From Palaemon carinicauda (Eukaryota; Arthropoda; Malacostraca; Decapoda; Palaemonidae): a stretch of DNA of 64,000 bases. Position 1 is the stretch's first letter; every line of letters begins with the position of its first letter. A program made the translations under genes and the position numbers. The notes below the pieces were generated by a model, which was not told the DNA's origin, searched no databases, and worked only from the letters and a program-made list of their open reading frames with translations. The stretch lies in NCBI RefSeq assembly GCF_036898095.1, contig NC_090761.1, positions 37,318,374-37,382,373 on the forward strand, written 5' to 3'. This document shows positions 54,901-63,099 of this stretch, in pieces.

Positions 54901-57900
54901 CGACCGCAGCATCTCATTAGTTATGAAAGATGCAAACAACGATGGAAGAAAAGCCTTGTTAATTCTCGGTGAACATTACCTTGGTAAGGGCAAACCGAGA
55001 TTGATCATCTTATATGCAGAACTAAGCCTTGTTAATTCTCAGTGAACATTACCTTGGTAAGGGCAAACCGAGAGTGATCATATTATATGCAGAACTTATA
55101 TAATTGAACTTGAATTCTAGTGAAGCAGTGACCGACTATATCATAAGGGGTGAAACTGATTCCAACTCGCAGAAGTCCACCGGTGAAACAATCAGTGACA
55201 TTTTACTTGTTGCTATGTTACTTTAGGGGCCTTCACGATTCTTTCAAGACATTCGCTACAATTATCACACAGAAGGAAAAACAGATGAATTTTTCTGAAT
55301 TTAAGGTAGGAACTTTGAAGAGATTGAACAATGCAAATCCACACGAACAGATGACTGCATCATGAATGTGAAGCTGAAACCTAACTGGGAAACAGGCCGT
55401 GGGTGACGGAAGTTTCAAATGCCTCTTGAAACCAGGCCACGGGGCAGCAGACTGCATAAAGAAAAATTGTCGGCATGACAAAAAAAGAGATGGTGTGAAA
55501 ACTGCCGCAATGGGCACACATCACAAAAGGATGCCGCAGAAAGGACTACGCAAAATCGATGACTTCTGGTGTCAACGTTAAATATTCTTTTCATATAAGT
55601 TAATGTTGATCAAGTAAGTGGTTGTAGTGAAGTCAATGAAGGTGCAATGTTAGTAGATTGTGGTCCGACTACACATATTGTTCAAGATAAATCTAAATTT
55701 GCAAGATTTGATGATTCATTTAAGCCAGAGAATAATTTTATTGAGCATGCTGATGGCAGCAGAACAAATGGCATTGTGTCAGGCAAAGGTGAAGTTGAGA
55801 TATTATTACATGATGTGAATGGTCAAAGTCATAAAATGACATTTAGACAATGCATCATATGTACCCACATACAAGCAAGCTATATTCTCTGTGCAAGCAG
55901 GTACTGAAAAAGGATTTTCTGTTAATTTTACTCCAAATAATGCTGAATTAAGGGCTCCTGATGCTACGACATTTGACATACAGAAAAGAGGTACATTGTA
56001 TTTTGTGAACAGTAATTCTTCCACAAAATCAAGGAACCATACAGCAGAAGAGTGGCACAAAATACTTGGTCATTGCAATGTGAACAATGTTCTAAAATTA
56101 GAAAATGTTGTTAATGGCATTAAGTTAACAAAGAAAAACTATTTTCATTGTGAAACATGTGTCGCAGGCAAAATGTGTCAAACTGGAAGTAGAGAACCTG
56201 ATAGTCGAACTAAAATGCCACTTCAATTTGTTCATTGTAATCTAGCTGGACCAATTCAACCAGCAACTAAATATGGATTCCTGTACCCAGTATCTTTTGT
56301 TGATGATTATTCTGGTGTAAATATGGTGTACTTTGTCAAAGAGAAAGTGATACTGTGAAAGCTACGCAAATATTTCTTGCAGACTCTGTGCTTAACAGAC
56401 AATGGAGCAGAATTTACTTGTGAAAGCTTTAAAACTCTAATGGTAAACAACAAAATAAAACACGAGATGTCTGCACCGTATCCACCTCACCAAAGCAGTA
56501 CAGAAGAGAGAGGATGGCAAACTCTTCTTGAAATAGAAAGATGTCTGCTGTTGGAATGAAACTTGGGAAAACAGTTGTGGACTTATGCAGTTATGGCATC
56601 AGCCTACACTGGCAACCTCTGCTATAATCCAAGAACTGATAAATCACCGATTGAATGTTTCTCAGGGCAGAAACCTGATTCATGTAACATGCATAGATTT
56701 GGAACTTTGAGCTACATATACGTTCAAAATAAAACAAAGTTAAGATGACAACAATGAGAAAAGTATTTTTGTTGGGTATGATAGGTGTAGCCCTGCATAT
56801 CTTGTGTACTTCCCAAACAATGATGTTATCAAAAGAAAACGATGTGTAAAGTTCACTGAATCATATGATGTTGAAATCTAATTGGATAGCTATGGTGATG
56901 TAAATGTATCCAGGGAACAAGATCAACTTGTCGTTCCTGAGGAACCAGAGACCGTACGTAAAGATGATGGGCATGATGTGGGTGCTACTGTTGACCAAGC
57001 TATTGGTAACACTAGATATGTAAGAAGGCAATGTAACAACCAAAATATCTTGATTATGTCACAGATGACACTGCCATGTATAACATTGATTATTGTTGTA
57101 GAATGTTAGACGCTCCTCAAACTTGTCATGGGGCTATGTCTTCCACTGAGTCATGTAAATGGCAAAAGGCCATGGAAGAGGAATTCTGTGCAGTACAAGA
57201 CAATAATACATTTGAACTTACTCTGCTACCAAAAGATAGAAGTATGGTAGGAGAGTGCTGGGTGCTGGGTGTATGTTGTTAAAATTGGTCCAAAAGGGGA
57301 AGAGTGTTACAAAGATTGGTATGTAGCTAAGGGTTATTCCCAAGTTCAACATATTGATTATACAGAAACTTTCTCACCCAGTGCTCGTTTTACATCAGTT
57401 CGAATGCTAATGAATGTAGCTGTTCAGAAAAATATGTTGATCCATCAAATGGACGTCGACAGCATACTGTACCCCAATCCTCCCATTGAGTTTGAGATAT
57501 ATATGGAGCAACCACAAGGTTTTGAAAAACAAGATGAAAATGGGCAAAACTTAGTTCTGAAATTGAACAAATCTTTGTATGGTTTAGAGCAAAGTGGTAG
57601 GACCTGGATTAACATGTTACATGAACATTTTGTGAAAGAAAATTATGTTCAATCATTGGCCAATTAAGTACAAAAATAATGATGAAACCTCAGAAGTTAT
57701 TGTCATTGTATGGTTGAAGATAATGTCATTGCTGCAAGTGGTAAAGAATTGATGAATGGTGTCAAAAATTTAGTGTTGTAAATTCAAAATGAAAGACTTG
57801 GGATCTTCGCAACAGTTTCTGGGCATTGAGTTTAAATATGAGCCAGGTTGCATAGAAATAAATGAAAAATTGTACTTGAAGAAAATTTTAGAGTGTTTCA

Positions 57901-59522
57901 ATGACATTGACTGAATGTAAACCAAAAGCCACATCATGCAAAATTAGTTCAACAAAGGTTCAAGCAGATGAATAGGGCAAGATTGAAAATCCAAATGTAT
58001 GCATAGAGATTGTTGGTTCTTTAACTTATATCATGACTGGAACCAGACCAGATTTGTGTTATATTGTTACCAAACTCTCTCAAACATAAAGCTGATCCAA
58101 GAAAGATACAGTACATTTAAAAATTGACTAACACACTTTAAGGATACTGAATACTACGGGTTGAAATTCTTAAAATCAGATACTGTACTCCACTACAGGT
58201 GAAAATTTACAATCAGATTCCCCCTAACATGACGATGGGCGTAGTATAGGTGGTTACTGTACAAAATCATGAGATGAAAACTCATTGCTATCATGGAAGA
58301 GCAAGAAACAGTCCACTGTAGCTTTATCAAGTTGTGAAGCTGAATATGTTGCATTAGCATTTGCAGTCCAGGAAGCAAAGTTCTTGAAACAGTTATTAGC
58401 AGACATGGGATGTCCACAAATGTGTGTAGTGGAGTGCTAAACTAATGTTAATATATAAGCATGCTGAATAATAATAAATATACTGCATTGACTTCATTTT
58501 AAGGTGGTGTGTTAGAATAGTAAACTATTGTCTCTATAGTTCTTATGTTAACTATCGTTTATATAGTGCAGCAAACTGGTGATTATTTCTGTAAATGGTT
58601 TGAGGTATCTTTGGATATCTTACTGGCTTGTATGTATCAGTGTAAGAATAAATTTTGGACAATCAACATCTTGGAGTCTTTTCCCCAAAAACACTTTAAA
58701 TCCAGATTTACCTGATCACGATGGCCTTAACAGATCTTATAGCGGTATCTACCATCAGGGTAGGTTTTCTCTAAAACCCTTCCCAAATGTTCTTTCCACA
58801 TACAGAACTTCTGCAACCCTATTTTTTATAAAATGCATTACTTAACACTGCATGGTGTATACAAAAATACTCTAAAAGGAAATAAATCAAATTTACTAAA
58901 TAAAGATACGAATTTGACAGTGAAATGCAAGCAGAGAGAGAGAGAAATTCCAAAAGTTCCACATGGGAGACACCAATAACACAAACTGTAGGTCTAAATA
59001 AATCTAGTGTTTCCTCTTATATATACACCACAAAATAGATTTGCTTTTTCCATCAAGTACATGCAGTTCAGCACTTACCCTCCCATCTTTTCAATTTTTC
59101 TTAATATGCTTGTATGCTTTCTTTTTCAATGGTGTATTACATTTATCGTATAACCCCAATAGCTGTGTTACTCGTCATCTTTGCTTTTGTATCATTAATT
59201 AAAATGCTGTCATTACTTTAATAAGAAAAGTCTAAAATAACCACAACTACTCTCTATTTAAAACAAATTAACCTTAGATATTCCATATACTGTATAAAGA
59301 TTTTGTAGCCTAACAAAGCTATCAAATAAATGAATGAATCAGTAGTTCATACCAATCAGGACGTTTTCTTTAGGCACAACAACATCCTCCAGAGTAAAGC
59401 CACATGTGTTCGAGCATCGTTGTCCCATGTTGATTTCTTTTCGTCCTCTTGTCAAACCAGGAGAATCTCCATCAACAATAAATCCAGTGAAGGCTTTTGA
59501 AGCAGGACACTTAGGATCAGAA
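42813..59522 (-). CDS. ACADM: Medium-chain acyl-CoA dehydrogenase, mitochondrial (C-terminal half of the gene)
   Basis: FAD enzyme of the mitochondrial matrix that makes the first double bond of medium-chain fatty acyl-CoA in beta-oxidation, passing electrons to ETF. Four exons encode about 216 of the usual roughly 420 residues: 59522-59353, 50812-50655, 48412-48242 and 42965-42813. All introns are GT-AG and all phases agree. Family blocks are visible in order: [12 protein letters not shown] and [41 protein letters not shown] and [32 protein letters not shown] and [14 protein letters not shown]. The Glu of YEGT is the MCAD catalytic base, which with [13 protein letters not shown] separates it from the long-chain and isovaleryl enzymes. 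The N-terminal exons, with the mitochondrial signal, were not found up to 64000 and should lie further right. The 8.5-kb intron carries several transposons. Confidence 0.95.
42975..43076. repeat. Tandem duplication of about 50 bp in the last ACADM intron
   Basis: AGAATTAGAGTTCATAA followed by AAAATCCATATAAAATCTCT occurs twice in tandem (about 42978-43024 and 43028-43073), starting 10 bp upstream of the last exon's splice acceptor. The copies differ at about three sites. Confidence 0.88.
43077..44984. other. Intron 3 of ACADM, left part; GC-richer block at 43700-44680 unassigned
   Basis: From about 43700 to 44680 the sequence is richer in GC than the rest of the intron and has longer open frames (up to 109 codons on the minus strand at 44116-44445). 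It also has a G run of about 14 at 43993. This looks like an old inserted element, but no motif could be identified. Confidence 0.35.
44985..45145. repeat. Direct repeat, copy 1
   Basis: Contains GGTTGACGACAGACTGGGCA, TGATCAGCTGATTTGAATGT and GTGAAACACCAG at its end. Copy 2 lies at 45615-45775 in the same orientation with about 80% identity by eye. Confidence 0.82.
45615..45775. repeat. Direct repeat, copy 2
   Basis: Second copy of the 160-bp repeat, starting near GGTTGACGATGGACTAAACA. The copies bound about 470 bp of AT-rich DNA, so they could be LTR-like ends of a small element or a local duplication. Confidence 0.82.
45776..48241. other. Intron 3 of ACADM, right part, with small repeat remnants
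   Basis: A 65-bp segment at 46086-46150 reads on the minus strand ACAGTCGGACCTCGTTAATT, then TGCTTCGCGGTTTCGGTTTT, which looks like a terminal inverted repeat fragment of a DNA transposon. At 47070-47140 there is a short LINE-like 3' tail (ACATCGACCCCACATAGACG, then AAGAAGAAGAATAAG). At 47715-47790 a repeat with GATGTCGGCTACTCCCC ends in GTATGTATGTA. The 102-codon plus-strand frame at 46175-46483 has no recognisable domain. Confidence 0.4.
48242..48412 (-). CDS. ACADM: ACADM exon
   Basis: 171 bp (57 codons, phase 0 on both sides) between acceptor TTCCACACAG and donor GTAGGG. Encodes [18 protein letters not shown] through [10 protein letters not shown]. Confidence 0.96.
48413..49435. other. 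Intron 2 of ACADM, left part, nothing recognised
   Basis: AT-rich DNA. The 104-codon minus-strand frame at 48846-49160 is Asp/Ser/Tyr-rich low complexity without a known domain. Confidence 0.4.
49440..49760 (-). pseudogene. LINE C-terminal remnant
   Basis: On the minus strand, broken frames give [16 protein letters not shown] and RGRPRI, then [13 protein letters not shown]. The WxGH-x-x-R and RGRP-x-x spacing is typical of the region after the reverse transcriptase of RTE-type LINEs. Several frame breaks. Lies in ACADM intron 2 in the gene's own orientation. Confidence 0.5.
50655..50812 (-). CDS. ACADM: ACADM exon
   Basis: 158 bp between acceptor ATTTTCAG and donor GTACAG. Completes the split Gly codon and encodes [15 protein letters not shown] through [11 protein letters not shown], the start of the C-terminal helical domain. 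Confidence 0.96.
50890..51400 (-). pseudogene. LINE reverse transcriptase remnant
   Basis: On the minus strand, [17 protein letters not shown] (near 51222-51170) matches the GF(M/R)PGR-S/T-T-x-DAIF block that opens the RT domain. DHEKVFDRV (near 51123-51097) matches D(L/Y)EKAFDRV, RT motif A. Further on, VGTH and the LSPLLF-type block at 50980-50925 match the VHQGSALSPLLF motif. Stops and shifts throughout. It lies in the largest ACADM intron, sense to the gene. Confidence 0.68.
51775..54319 (-). pseudogene. Tigger/pogo transposase, inactivated
   Basis: Reads on the minus strand from [20 protein letters not shown] (54319) through a CENP-B-like helix-turn-helix region ([20 protein letters not shown]) and a second DNA-binding part ([20 protein letters not shown]). 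The DDE domain keeps [17 protein letters not shown], then [27 protein letters not shown] and, after the nested element, [14 protein letters not shown]. The second catalytic block reads [17 protein letters not shown], where families have LDNAPAHPP, so the Asp is changed to Asn. VLYLPPNT and a C-terminal acidic tail ([11 protein letters not shown], then [10 protein letters not shown]) follow. Multiple stops (for example after [10 protein letters not shown]) make it a pseudogene. Its DNA-binding part is related to CENP-B/JRK proteins, but this is transposon-derived, not a host gene. Confidence 0.85.
52593..53551. mobile_element. 959-bp TTAA-flanked non-autonomous DNA transposon
   Basis: Begins GGGGCCAGGCCGGTATGCC and ends, read inverted, GGGGCCGGCTGGCTAATGCC, an imperfect 20-bp terminal inverted repeat. 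TTAA is duplicated immediately outside (52589-52592 and 53552-53555). Removing the element and one TTAA restores an uninterrupted Tigger reading frame across the joint (VLK into EKL). TTAA targets are characteristic of piggyBac-type elements; the GGGGCC terminus differs from the usual CCC(T/C) start, so the superfamily is uncertain. The interior is AT-rich, with no transposase frame. Confidence 0.87.
54488..54716 (+). repeat. copia 5' LTR
   Basis: 229 bp. Shares with 58510-58732 the segments TGTTAGAAT, ATGTTAACTATC.TTTATA and ACAATCAACATCTTGGAGTC. Identity is about 80% by eye, so insertion is old. Confidence 0.88.
54717..54730 (+). promoter_or_regulatory. Primer binding site for initiator methionine tRNA fragment
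   Basis: GGTTATGGGCCCAG is complementary to the anticodon-stem region of eukaryotic initiator tRNA-Met (CTGGGCCCATAACC). Drosophila copia is known to prime from a fragment of this tRNA. Confidence 0.85.
54741..55580 (+). pseudogene. copia gag remnant
   Basis: From [16 protein letters not shown], the usual start of copia-type gag (GDE-x-KYELWEVKF). It continues in another frame ([12 protein letters not shown]) and through [20 protein letters not shown], then a copied segment: TTGTTAATTCTCGGTGAACA near 54957 is repeated near 55029. A damaged CCHC knuckle, [14 protein letters not shown], lies at about 55420-55455. Nucleocapsid function is lost through frameshifts. Confidence 0.75.
55600..55907 (+). 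pseudogene. copia protease remnant
   Basis: [20 protein letters not shown]: the aspartic protease signature is D-(S/C)-G-A-(S/T), and here Ala is changed to Pro, so activity is unlikely. Downstream [17 protein letters not shown] fits the family. The frame is open 55647-55907. Confidence 0.75.
55908..56760 (+). pseudogene. copia integrase remnant
   Basis: The gag-pre-integrase zinc motif is present: [14 protein letters not shown] then CETCVAGKM (HHCC). In the catalytic core the first block reads [11 protein letters not shown] where copia elements have H(T/C)DLAGP, so the first acidic residue is Asn. The second, [14 protein letters not shown], keeps Asp, and the Glu is kept in [13 protein letters not shown]. 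The frame breaks at 56358 and 56559. Later [18 protein letters not shown] is as in copia integrase C-termini. Confidence 0.82.
57080..57780 (+). pseudogene. copia reverse transcriptase remnant
   Basis: [20 protein letters not shown], then [30 protein letters not shown] and IHQMDVDS (motif A Asp kept), with the following AYLNA-type block changed. MEQPQGFEK and [15 protein letters not shown] follow. The YVDD active site is degraded to a shifted WLKIM / VEDNVIAAS sequence at about 57700-57740. Stops at 57281 and 57667. Confidence 0.82.
58235..58440 (+). pseudogene. copia RNase H remnant
   Basis: [19 protein letters not shown] and [21 protein letters not shown]: the latter is the conserved V-A-L-S-(S/T)-x-E-A-E-Y block with the catalytic Glu. 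A stop interrupts the first block. Confidence 0.82.
58510..58732 (+). repeat. copia 3' LTR
   Basis: 223 bp. Preceded by the short purine tract AAGGTGG, a plausible polypurine tract (58501-58507). Confidence 0.88.
58733..59352. other. ACADM intron 1 between the copia element and the exon, nothing recognised
   Basis: AT-rich DNA with a short (GA) run at 58932-58943. No element or gene identified. Confidence 0.4.
59353..59522 (-). CDS. ACADM: ACADM exon (first in window)
   Basis: 170 bp between acceptor TTTTTTAG (a long T tract on the minus strand, 59524-59536) and donor GTATGAAC. It begins with the third base of a codon (T) and ends with the first base (G). It encodes the FAD/substrate-domain beta region [11 protein letters not shown]...KENVLI. 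The preceding exon must end in two bases of a codon, probably Arg. Confidence 0.95.
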
Positions 59523-61118
59523 CTAAAAAAAAAAAATTACTTGAGGATTGCTCTCCCCAATAATCAAATATTTGTAAGTGGGAACAGAGGGATAGTAGAA
59601 AGCTAAAACATTAGTGCAACTACTGTATGGGCTGAAGGATATTACGAAGACCTTCACGTAATGCCTACAGTGCACTGCTTGACGCAAGTACAAATTTCAA
59701 AGGAAATACTGTACATGCTTAGGGGCATTAAGAGTATGTAATAGCAACTAGTGTTCTCTAAGGGAATTTTCAGCAATAGCCAAAGATAGATTTTGGCTAA
59801 CAGATAACTCCTTAAATAAATTTCTCTGACTAATTAAACATTTCCCAGAATGAATAAGGACTATACAAACATATTCATGTTGACAAAAAAACATTTTAGC
59901 ATATACACTGTCCACCTAAATATATTTCCATCTAAATAGCTTTGATACTTTCAATTTCTTGCATTTCTTATTTAAACTATCTTATATCAACACTTATCAT
60001 ATTTCTAAGTAAAAGAATGAAAAAATTTTCTATATTATACAAATATAAAGGTTGAAGAACTGATAATTACATCGTTCAAATTATTTAAGACAAAATAAAA
60101 ACTACTTTAGTGGAATAAGATTTATCCCAAAAGTCATACCATTGCAATAAATTTAGACATAAAACTTGTTTTTCACACAAATCAATAATGCTCAATACAC
60201 AACCAATCTTCATCCTAAGTACTATTCTCAGGAGGCAATATTTACTTTCATGTGCATGTGAGAACAAATCATGCTTTAGAGGATATGCTTGACATTCAAG
60301 AAACATATCCAAACAGTTGATTAAAACAAAGGGTCCGATTTAAAGTCATAGCTGTAGAGATGTCAGCCCTAAGCATAATTTGCAATAAAAGGTTTACTAC
60401 TGCAGGTCCCAGTTCAATAACTAAAGCTGTAGTGGACAATCGTATACCAATCCAGAGTTCTCATCTAAATCTGACAAATGTGTTACCAAAGAGAGCACGA
60501 CTCCATGAAGGACTCAACACCCACTTACCTTAATTTACAGTAGATCAACTGTGTTACAGGGAGCATGTTTATAGGATCCAAATAGACAGAATGAGTAAAA
60601 GTATACGGTATGGTATTTGAATGTCACAAACTACCTGGAAGTCACAAAGAGAAATATTTTTGCATTGGGTCGAAAGATACATCATTAACCTTGGTTTTGG
60701 ATGGAAACAAGATGAAAGAGTAGAGTTGTTAAACTGTGCATCAGTGCCAGTCAAAAGCACTCACTATCTTCCCAAACTTGTGATATGTAAACGGAAGCAA
60801 TAGGGATGACTCTCAGAAAGGTAGACAATGCTTGCCACTTCAGTTGACTGCTAGTCCTTTGGAGGATCTCATAATGGCCAGAAAAAAAGTCATCTGTTGA
60901 ATCCCATATCTATGAGGAACCCATTTAAAGCGAAGACATGATCCCAGACAGATCCAGCAGCATAGCAGCTAAAGGACCTAGGATTTATAAGTTAGCTGGG
61001 TTATACTGATTCAATAAAATTCAAAGGAGGAAAATGCATCCATAAAACAAAAATGTTAGGTCATGCTTCCTGGTGAGAATTGCAATTGCAGAAGCATCTT
61101 GGTAGAAGCCCTGGGCAA
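59523..61118. other. Upstream intron of ACADM, no exon found
   Basis: The family blocks expected from the preceding exon (Y-C-V-T-E-P-G-A-G-S-D and ITNGG-K) were looked for on the minus strand and not seen. Only short frames without motif. Confidence 0.45.
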
Positions 61119-61520
61119 TGTAATATAATCAAGAAGCAACTGACTGAGCTAGAGAAACCTGAAAAATAAAAAATTTGGGAATAATTTGTATTTTTCCCAG
61201 CTATAAAAACCTAGAACTCTTTACTTAGGAGTATTATTTCGGCAAAATTGAAACTAGTCGTTAAAGCTTTTGCGAGGTGTAACTACCCTTTGCTAGTTAG
61301 CGGGACGGGGTAGGCTAGCCACCTCCCTCACACCAGCACTAGCGACTGACCACCACTTTGAAATTATGGCAAGACTTCTTAGGGGTAGATGATGACGGGA
61401 CCAGTACATGTAGAGAGCTCTAGGTTTGTACAGCTGAGAAAAATACATATTCCCAAATTTGCTATTTGTTCCAGCGCAGCATTCAAACCTCTCGCTCTTT
61501 ACTTAAGAGACTCACCTTCA
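61119..61520 (-). mobile_element. Terminal piece of another DIRS-like element (end plus ICR-like junction)
   Basis: GGGAATAATTTGTATTTTTC with CCCAGCTATAAAAACCTAGA (61179-61218) recurs inverted at about 61475-61420. It is joined there to TTGTTCCAGCGCAGCATTCA, the same arrangement and nearly the same TTGTTCCA(A/G)CGCAG motif as the ICR of the outer DIRS element. By analogy this is a left terminal repeat plus ICR of a related family. No recombinase or RT frame adjoins it. Confidence 0.6.
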
Positions 61521-61778
61521 GGTGGGTGGAGGTCCTAAAACCAACTGGCTGGAAGACTGCCCTGGGGTGGCTCTCTCTGCTTCACACGAGCTGTTTAGAA
61601 GGCACCCTGACACCTCGTTATCCCTACGAAAATGGCCTGGGCAATCGGTACTAGCGTCGAATTTAGCAATGTGATTTATTTCACAAGGTAAGCGTAAATT
61701 GGAGCTAAACCCCTTACTTAACCTAGACATTGCCCAACTCCCCCGGACATGGAGGACGGGGACATAAATATAATAAAA

Positions 61779-62065
61779 TGTAATATAACCAAGAAGCAAC
61801 TGACTGAGCTAGAAATGCCTGAATAATAAAAAATTTAGGAATAATTTGTATGTTTCCCAGCTATACAAACCTAGAACACTTTACTTCGGGAAAGATGAAA
61901 CAAGCCATTAAAGCTTTTGCGAGGAGTAACTACCCTCCGCTAGTTAGCAGGGTAGACTAGCTACCTCGCTCACACCAGCACTCGCTATTGACCGTCACTT
62001 TACAATTATGGCAGGACCAGTATATGTAAAGAGCTTCAGGTTTGTATAGCTGGAAAAATACAAAG
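61779..62065 (-). repeat. Second copy of the 61119 repeat, without the junction
   Basis: Direct copy of 61119-61440 starting at the same flank (ACCAAGAAGCAACTGACTGA). It keeps both inverted ends (TTCCCAGCTATACAAACCTA and inverse TTTTCCAGCTATACAAACCT) but stops before the TTGTTCCA junction. Confidence 0.75.
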
Positions 62066-62530
62066 CACCACATCAAATCTTATAACAAAGCTTCAGTATA
62101 ACCACAATGAAATACTGTACAACCAAATACATTTGAACCATTCAATATACCTAAACTAACTGTTAATACCTATAAATTAAGTAGTTATTACAACATAATG
62201 TAAAAATAAATGGAAAATAATACAATACATACAATAAAATACTGTATATATAAAAATATACAGTACCTTATGTACTGTACTATTAGTTAACCGCACTATA
62301 GACTACAGCTACATTTTCTGTTGTGTGAACCCATTTTCTTCAACTTTTTTAATGGGTGACTTTTATTCTGGGCCTGGCTGGCCAATCTCTTTTCTTAACA
62401 TGAAACATTTTTTGCAAAGTGAGTCATAAAAATATTCGCATTACGTTTCACAGCTTGAAAATTTCGTAAGCATGTTCTTGCTTGAAGAAAGATATGACTG
62501 CACTGTGATAGAAACCAAGTAAATTCTATA
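62066..62530. mobile_element. Probable short Tigger-derived element
   Basis: CCAAATACATTTGAACCATT with CAATATACCTAA and TGTTAATAC at 62132-62172 matches 51750-51795 in the Tigger copy. The right part holds GTGAGTCATAAAAATATTCG, like the non-coding ends of that family. Probably an internally deleted derivative; borders not established. Confidence 0.45.
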
Positions 62531-62689
62531 ATAGGCAGTACTTAGTGGGTTAATTATCTGAGCCTAAGCAATGGCAGTGCGTTGTTAGGCTAGGAGTTAT
62601 CCGACCCTAGGGCAACACGCTCTCGCGATTTATTCTTTATCACGCCTGTCTCTGTAACCTAGCCCTCGTGAAAAATGAGGGCTGGCAAT

Positions 62690-63080
62690 CCTTAAGAATT
62701 AAAGCCTACGAGACTCATCAACGGAAGCTGGCGACCGCCAGCAGCCGTGCGGCAGCTAACGAGACTCATTTTATACCCTCAGAGTATGGAGGGAAGGCAG
62801 TTTCTCCTGTAGGCGGGAATGGCGACCAACCACTAATGTCTCTGTCGGCGATTCTCCCCACAAATAGGAAGACTGCTGGATAGTGGCTGAGGAGGGTAAT
62901 TCTCCGTCAAAAGGGAAAATTGCCCAACACTTGGTGGAGGATAACTTTCCTCGGAAGGGGAAGTTGTCAAGCACCTGGAGGTGAACCCCCGGCCTTAAGA
63001 GTTAAGGCCTACAAGACTCGTTGATGGAAGCCAGCGACCACAAGCGGTCCCGCGGCAGCTAATGAAACTGAGATTTTAGT
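62690..63080. repeat. Direct repeats of about 80 bp, 300 bp apart
   Basis: 62694-62775 (TTAAGAATTAAAGCCTACGA, then GACTCATCAACGGAAGC) recurs at 62995-63075 (TTAAGAGTTAAGGCCTACAA, then GACTCGTTGATGGAAGC). The following CAGAGTATGGAGGGAAGGCA at 62780 recurs as CAGAGTACGGAGGAAAGATG at 63236, so a larger unit is repeated more than once. Confidence 0.75.
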
Positions 63081-63099
63081 AATATTGATGTATCAGTGT

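Larger units (their letters stand above)
54488..58732 (+). mobile_element. copia-type LTR retrotransposon, degraded
   Basis: 4245 bp, plus strand, antisense to ACADM. LTRs at 54488-54716 and 58510-58732 start TGTTAGAAT and end in TAACA-like sequence (right copy CCTTAACA). The flanks TATCT and GATCT agree at four of five positions, a decayed target-site duplication. The primer site GGTTATGGGCCCAG follows the left LTR directly. The order gag, protease, integrase, reverse transcriptase, RNase H is the copia order. All frames are broken. Confidence 0.9.
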
